This document shows, one piece after another, positions 59,996 to 64,000 of a stretch of 64,000 nt of DNA. Under the pieces are notes generated by a model, which ran no database searches, was not told where the DNA came from, and saw only the letters and a program-made list of their open reading frames with translations. Each line of letters opens with the position of its first letter. The stretch's first letter is position 1. Made by a program: the position numbers and the translations under genes. Source of the DNA: Bacteroidetes bacterium GWF2_35_48 (GTDB lineage Bacteria; Bacteroidota; Bacteroidia; Bacteroidales; GWF2-35-48); the NCBI GenBank assembly GCA_001769125.1, contig MEOG01000064.1:1-64000 (forward strand), read 5' to 3'.

Positions 59996-60071
59996 TTGCA
60001 AGGTTATACAGAGTTTTTCAAAAAAAATCTCCAACCCTACGGGTAGTATTTTTTTTGAAAAAACCTTGCAA
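59996..60071. other. Very strong long hairpin
   Basis: Arms TTGCAAGGTT (59996-60005) and AACCTTGCAA (60062-60071), then a perfect 15-bp stem TTTTTCAAAAAAAAT / ATTTTTTTTGAAAAA (60014-60028 with 60048-60062), and at the tip ACCC-TAC-GGGT (60034-60044). One 8-nt bulge (60006-60013) lies only on the left. Confidence 0.7.
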
Positions 60072-60196
60072 TTCAGCAACCGCACGGCTTTTTGGATGCT
60101 TAAGGTTTTTTTAATGATATATTCTTTTTATGCGGCGGCGAGCGTGAAGCGAGCAGCTTTTCAGAAAATAATTATAAATAAATATCAACAGAGCCT

Positions 60197-60673
60197 ATGA
60201 AAACACAGTATTTTTCAGATTGCCGGACACTCGAAGAAGTGAAACGCAGGTACAAAGAATTAGCAATGTTACACCACCCAGACAAAGGCGGAAATACTGC
60301 AACCATGCAAGAAATTAACGCACAATATGAAAGCAGTATCCGAAATCCTGTTTTCTCTTTTGCTGAACAATCCGAAGAAGATCAGGAGGAATTTATTAAA
60401 TATCCTGAAATCATTAACCATCTGATCGGGCTTCATGGTCTTATTATTGAGCTTATCGGAAACTGGATTTGGTTATCTGGTAACACCTATCCGCACAGGT
60501 GCAAATTAAAAGAAATAGGTTTTTATTTTGCACCGAAAAAGGTCATGTGGTATTATCGCCCACCTGAATATAAAAGCATCAATAAAAGCCCAAAATCTAT
60601 TGATTCTATCCGGGCAAAATATGGCAGCGATACCATAAACCTCAAATCCGTAAAATTTGAGTTGCAAAATTGA
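60197..60673 (+). CDS. J-domain (DnaJ-like) protein
   Basis: A 158-aa protein with an N-terminal J domain: TLEEVKRRYKELAMLHHPDKGGNTATMQEINAQYE (about 10-46 by pattern), including HPD at 27-29, the residues that stimulate DnaK. There is no Gly/Phe or zinc region. The C-terminal 100 residues contain an IEKYPEI-like and WLSGNTYPHRCKLKEIGFYFAPKKVMWYY segment, as in small J proteins of Bacteroidota mobile elements. It may recruit host DnaK for replication or assembly of the element. A terminator follows directly. Confidence 0.88.
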   Translation: MKTQYFSDCRTLEEVKRRYKELAMLHHPDKGGNTATMQEINAQYESSIRNPVFSFAEQSEEDQEEFIKYPEIINHLIGLHGLIIELIGNWIWLSGNTYPHRCKLKEIGFYFAPKKVMWYYRPPEYKSINKSPKSIDSIRAKYGSDTINLKSVKFELQN

Positions 60674-60677
60674 GCAG

Positions 60678-60698
60678 AGGGACGAAAGTCCCTTTTTT
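60678..60698 (+). terminator. Intrinsic terminator after the J-protein gene
   Basis: AGGGAC-GAAA-GTCCCT followed by TTTTTT, with a stable GNRA-like tetraloop. Confidence 0.88.
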
Positions 60699-60784
60699 CA
60701 TTTCGGCAACTGAAAGCAGCAAAGTGAATAATTCATCATAAGCCCTGTATTTATAAGCATTGTAGAATTTTGTACTTGTATTGT

Positions 60785-60830
60785 GATGTACCTTTGTATT
60801 AAACTTTAAAACGTAAATTTATGGTACATC
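60785..60830 (+). promoter_or_regulatory. Promoter box TACCTTTG inside an 8-bp inverted repeat
   Basis: TACCTTTG (60789-60796) is an exact -7 box. GATGTACC (60785-60792) and GGTACATC (60823-60830) are perfect inverted copies that overlap the box on one side and the start codon region on the other. Confidence 0.55.
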
Positions 60831-61039
60831 CTTTTTTAAATTTCATTCTTGGAACAGTTGCAACAGCAGGAACTGTTTTTAGCCTTGACGGCGTAAATCC
60901 CAACAATTTTGGCAGTATTGAAGAACTGATAAAGTACATTATCAGCATCGTAGGCGGTATACTGGCGACAGTAATAATCAATTTGCTGAAGAAAAAATTT
61001 CCGGAGTGGTTCAGTAATCAGAAAAATATTTCCAAATGA
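60821..61039 (+). CDS. Small membrane protein, holin-like, 72 aa
   Basis: A 72-aa protein with two hydrophobic stretches (FLNFILGTVATAGTVFSL, about 5-22, and LIKYIISIVGGILATVIINLL, about 36-56) and a basic tail (KKKFPEWFSNQKNISK). Size and layout resemble small holins or toxin-like membrane proteins, but no family was recognised. It has its own promoter and sits between the J-protein gene and the DUF6266 genes. Confidence 0.55.
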   Translation: MVHPFLNFILGTVATAGTVFSLDGVNPNNFGSIEELIKYIISIVGGILATVIINLLKKKFPEWFSNQKNISK

Positions 61040-61151
61040 TTTTTCGCCGTATCAAATCCGTATTAAGTCCATATCAAGCCCACTAAACTGTGATAAAAAA
61101 TGGTCGGGAAAAATTCAAAATTTTAGTATTAACCCTTTAATCTTTTTTCTT

Positions 61152-61796
61152 ATGGCAATTGTTCAAAATCCAGTAACAGGCAGAACCCGTAAAAAATTTG
61201 GTTCAGCCGTTTTTTCCAAACAATTTGGGAAAAACACCATGCGCACCAAACCCATTGAAGTGCGTAACCCTAAAACGCAACTCCAGAAAGAGCAGCGTAG
61301 TAAATTCTCAATTATGGTCGCCCTTGCAAGGCTTTTCATGGGTTTTATCCGTGTCAGCTTCAAACAGGCAGCCACTGGTATGTCACAGTTTAACGTGTTT
61401 GTCCGTTCCAACATCAGCACCGCAATAACGGGCGTATTTCCAAACTATGCTGTTGACTTTGCAAGCCTTATCATTTCAAAAGGCACACTAACCGGCGCAG
61501 ATACCGGAGCTGCTATAGCTGTAGCTGGTCATATAGTAGATATTACCTGGGTAGATAATTCCGGTAATGGTGATGCGCTTGCAACTGATAAAGTAATGGC
61601 GCTCATTATTAATAACACAAAAAAAGCAATTATTCAAGACATGGTGACTAAAACCCGTGCTGATGTCAGTCTTTCATTAACCGTCCCTGCAACCTGGGTA
61701 GGTAATCAGGTGCATATTTTTATGGCATTTAAAACGCCTGCAGGTGATAGAATTTCTGACAGCAGCTTTCTTGCATCGGTGGCAGTCATTGCTTAA
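61152..61796 (+). CDS. DUF6266 family protein
   Basis: A 214-aa protein with the DUF6266-like start as I remember the family: MAIVQNPVTGRTRKKFGSAVFSKQFGKNTMRTKP split by residues, then NPKTQLQKEQRSKFSIMVALARLF and a second, beta-rich half (VDITWVDNSGNGDALATDKVMALIIN). The family is frequent in Bacteroidota mobile or prophage-like DNA; its function is unknown. A terminator follows and a related, longer protein is encoded next. Confidence 0.78.
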   Translation: MAIVQNPVTGRTRKKFGSAVFSKQFGKNTMRTKPIEVRNPKTQLQKEQRSKFSIMVALARLFMGFIRVSFKQAATGMSQFNVFVRSNISTAITGVFPNYAVDFASLIISKGTLTGADTGAAIAVAGHIVDITWVDNSGNGDALATDKVMALIINNTKKAIIQDMVTKTRADVSLSLTVPATWVGNQVHIFMAFKTPAGDRISDSSFLASVAVIA

Positions 61797-61826
61797 AGCT
61801 TTCATTTGGTTGGTGGTTTCTTTCTG

Positions 61827-61864
61827 AAGGCAGTTGTCGGAAAAGTCCTTCAACTGCCTTTTTT
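61827..61864 (+). terminator. Intrinsic terminator after the first DUF6266 gene
   Basis: AAGGCAGTTG pairs perfectly with CAACTGCCTT across a 14-nt loop and is followed by TTTTT. Confidence 0.88.
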
Positions 61865-61929
61865 AGTAACCTATCAAAACATCATTCAAATTCTAAAATC
61901 GTAAATCGTAATTCTAAAATTTAAAATTT

Positions 61930-63402
61930 ATGGCACGTATTAATCAAGGTTTTCTTGGCAATGCATCTGGTAAACTTGGAAATGTTGTTTTTGCTAAATG
62001 GCGTGATTTGCAAACTGCACATCAATATCAGCCCGATATCCATGATGCTAATTCACCAGCGCAGAAAAAACAACGTTCCCGGATGGTTACACTTCTGCAA
62101 TTCTTAAAACCCCTGAATAAGAATTTTATTAAATTCTTTAATTCTTCTATTGCTAAAGGCTCTACGCCTTGGGCTGTGGCTATCAAACAAAATATGTCCG
62201 GTGTCCCTGAATCCGGTTGTTTTCCTCTGAATAATCTCAGGCTTGGTAAACCAAATCTTCCGTCTTTTGAAATTATTGAAGCAACTTACAACCCATTTAT
62301 TGACCTTACAACTGTCCGTTATGTTCCTAATCTTCCGGTATCTTCTCAAAATCCTTTTCCTTATTTATGTTGTGCGGTGTTGGGTCAATATAAAACAACG
62401 GATGGTTCTATAAAATTTGACATACGGCATTTACTTTCAGAAAATCCTGTTGGTATTTTTCTATGTTCATACTATTCAGGTGGTCATGAACATGCTTTTG
62501 AAAACATCTGGAGCCATGGCAGGATGTGGTTCATTTATTATGACACTTTTGATATTGAAGGACACTATGACCCGATTCCTAATCTTTCTGAGCCAAGCGA
62601 TTTCACACCTGTTTCAATAGTCGAGGGCTTTAATGTTGATATTCCTGATGACCTTGTTCCACTTGATGCGTTTTCATGGAAATATGAAAAGAAAGCTGAT
62701 AAATGGTATCTCATTTTAAGTATTGATATCAAGAAAACAAAAATCAAAAAACCTGCTGATTATACTATTATCTTTTGGGGTGTTGCCCTTCGTGATTCTA
62801 AACATGAACAGTCTGAGCCAATGGAATGGAATCTTAAAAATACAACCAAAGAAATTGAATTAGGTGATAAAGGTTTTGATGGCAGTATTCTTGGTTTGTA
62901 TTCGCTTTTCACAACTGAAGGAGAACAGGTCAGCCGTTTCAACCGTTTTTATATCAGCAAAGATACTGACGACAAAGAACACCCATATTTTGACCAGCTT
63001 TTTGATTGCTGTTATGCTTTTCCTACTTCTTTTATTCTTGATGGTAACCAGTGCGGTTTCTGTGGCTCAATTGATGAACTATTTAGTGATATAATTGAGC
63101 TTTGGGAACAAGGCTATTTAGGTAATGATAGCGACATTGAACCACGAAATGAAGTTGCTTTGAAAATCCCGACTGATGCAAACGGGACTATTACTGTAAC
63201 TGGCTTTATTAGTCAGGAATTAAATGATTATATTTTTGATCGGGATAAAGTGGCCTTACTGGAAGTTGTTGCAAAATCTGGGTTCTCATTCAGCAAATGG
63301 GATGGTACTGATGCAGCAGATGTAAAAGACCTGGGCACAGGTAAATTTGAATTGGTAATGTCAAAGGAACGCAGTATCAGTGCTGTTTTCATTGCCATTT
63401 AA
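61930..63402 (+). CDS. Long DUF6266-like protein with C-terminal InlB-type repeat
   Basis: A 490-aa protein. The first 80 residues match the upstream DUF6266 protein in pattern (MARINQGFLGNASGKLGNVVFAKW; SPAQKKQRSRMVTLLQFLKPL). About 110-400 is a beta-rich region with IWSHGRMWFIYYDTFD; the last 70 residues (ALLEVVAKSGFSFSKWDGT...ERSISAVF) look like a divergent InlB B-repeat, a domain of surface and phage-like fibres. No signal peptide is seen, so export by a non-Sec route or release by lysis would be needed for a surface role. Confidence 0.68.
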   Translation: MARINQGFLGNASGKLGNVVFAKWRDLQTAHQYQPDIHDANSPAQKKQRSRMVTLLQFLKPLNKNFIKFFNSSIAKGSTPWAVAIKQNMSGVPESGCFPLNNLRLGKPNLPSFEIIEATYNPFIDLTTVRYVPNLPVSSQNPFPYLCCAVLGQYKTTDGSIKFDIRHLLSENPVGIFLCSYYSGGHEHAFENIWSHGRMWFIYYDTFDIEGHYDPIPNLSEPSDFTPVSIVEGFNVDIPDDLVPLDAFSWKYEKKADKWYLILSIDIKKTKIKKPADYTIIFWGVALRDSKHEQSEPMEWNLKNTTKEIELGDKGFDGSILGLYSLFTTEGEQVSRFNRFYISKDTDDKEHPYFDQLFDCCYAFPTSFILDGNQCGFCGSIDELFSDIIELWEQGYLGNDSDIEPRNEVALKIPTDANGTITVTGFISQELNDYIFDRDKVALLEVVAKSGFSFSKWDGTDAADVKDLGTGKFELVMSKERSISAVFIAI

Positions 63403-63441
63403 TTAATTGTTTTAATTGTTAAATCTGAAAAATCTGAAAAT

Positions 63442-63900
63442 ATGAATGAGAAAAAACAAATAATAGATTACAGCAAATTCAAATGCGAAATCTACAACCC
63501 TGATGGCAAATACCTGAAGGATGCCATATTTAATAAGGACAATAATTTTTATTGTTCCGGCCTCATCCCTGGTCAGAAATATTTTGTTGTATTCAGTTAT
63601 GATGGTATCTTTCTCCAATGCTTTTCTTTCACATGCGATATTGAGGGCAAAGTGGTTTATCTTTCACCGGCTCACATTGTTTTCAATCACTCTGTAGAAA
63701 TCTTATCAGGAAGTTTTCTAAACAATATAAAAGCAAAAATCAAGAAACGTCTTGAATATAACCTGCCTCAAACACGCTGGGCAAAGAAGGCACTCGATGC
63801 ATTTATTGATTCAACACATGAAGGGAGGAAGAAAATACTTTGCCCAAATCAGCCTATTGCATTTAAAGTAGGGAGAGATTTAACCGTCAGTACAAATTAA
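63442..63900 (+). CDS. Hypothetical protein, 152 aa
   Basis: Not recognised. The first half is beta-rich (CEIYNPDGKYLKDAIFNKDNNFYCSGLIPGQKYFVVFSYD), like a small carboxypeptidase-regulatory or FN3-like domain; the second half is basic and helical (NIKAKIKKRLEYNLPQTRWAKKALDAFID). No signal peptide. It starts 39 nt after the long DUF6266-like gene and could belong to the same transcript. Confidence 0.6.
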   Translation: MNEKKQIIDYSKFKCEIYNPDGKYLKDAIFNKDNNFYCSGLIPGQKYFVVFSYDGIFLQCFSFTCDIEGKVVYLSPAHIVFNHSVEILSGSFLNNIKAKIKKRLEYNLPQTRWAKKALDAFIDSTHEGRKKILCPNQPIAFKVGRDLTVSTN

Positions 63901-64000
63901 AAAGCATCTCCTTTTTGTCTTCATTGAATTTTACTACATTCATTTAATAGACAATGAGTTGCAATATAGTTCTTCGGTAAAACATTATGCAAACCCTTTA

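Larger units (their letters stand above)
58939..60196. other. Long non-coding, C-rich structured region
   Basis: About 1.26 kb without a convincing gene. Overlapping open frames (59077-59376, 59097-59354, 59692-59961) share no start signal and have odd composition (His, Ser, Pro, Cys-rich), so I treat them as non-coding. The plus strand is clearly richer in C than G, unlike the neighbouring genes. It contains two large stem-loops (59383-59453 and 59996-60071), a TTCCGG dyad (about 59730-59752) and GCGAGC words near 60135. It may encode a large RNA or a transfer or replication origin. Confidence 0.5.

Overview
The window looks like the chromosome of an AT-rich Bacteroidota (probably Bacteroidia or a related uncultured lineage). 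Three kinds of evidence point there: many secreted proteins end in type IX secretion (T9SS) sorting domains, a PorP/SprF-family protein is encoded, and the Bacteroidota promoter box TAnnTTTG sits 10-40 bases in front of many genes. No rRNA, tRNA, CRISPR array or intact insertion sequence was recognised.

Region 1 (1-23.3 kb) reads as host chromosome. It holds an unknown gene, a DUF4294 protein, ElbB, a YebC/TACO1 factor, a cyclophilin, a minus-strand operon (ECF sigma factor, membrane/barrel protein, two large PKD/SprB-like T9SS cargo proteins), EF-G, two long T9SS proteins (a beta-propeller protein and an NlpC/P60-like one) and an AddA/RecB-like helicase-nuclease. Spacers carry REP-like hairpins, a MITE-like inverted repeat and a decayed 11-bp tandem repeat.

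Region 2 (23.3-44.2 kb) starts with a tyrosine recombinase. A TPR sensor kinase and NarL-type regulator follow, then a degraded-looking set: a receiver whose acidic pair is replaced by Asn-Asn, a T9SS protein, a protein that is almost only a sorting-domain-like tail, and a LuxR HTH broken at an A7 run. Next come four tandem FISUMP-domain secreted proteins with a growing number of PKD-like modules, a type-B (CHU_C) T9SS cargo, a type-A cargo, and a PorP/SprF protein that could be the partner of the type-B cargo.

Region 3 (44.2-64 kb) is accessory DNA. A replication/excision module (HTH protein and a BT4734/PriCT/VapE-type primase-helicase) lies between two short-motif arrays: eight GGGAAC copies upstream and nine GTAAGAT copies downstream. 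Then come a DUF1016/PDDEXK nuclease, a tight five-gene operon (alpha/beta hydrolase, hexapeptide acyltransferase, TIR/deoxyribosyltransferase-like two-domain protein, GT2 glycosyltransferase, radical SAM/SPASM enzyme), a very acidic protein, and a tail-to-tail subtilase/AAA-ATPase pair resembling the IetAS antiphage pair. A 1.26-kb C-rich non-coding stretch with large stem-loops follows, then a J-domain protein, a small membrane protein, two DUF6266-like proteins and one unknown protein.

Most likely regions 2-3 include one or more integrated elements carrying defence-like cargo. No att sites were identified and the element may run past the right edge. The best candidates for undescribed biology are the 50.1-54.6 kb operon, the subtilase/AAA pair with its acidic neighbour, the twin motif arrays around the primase, and the structured 58.9-60.2 kb non-coding region. 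All functional calls rest on motif reading; no database search was run.
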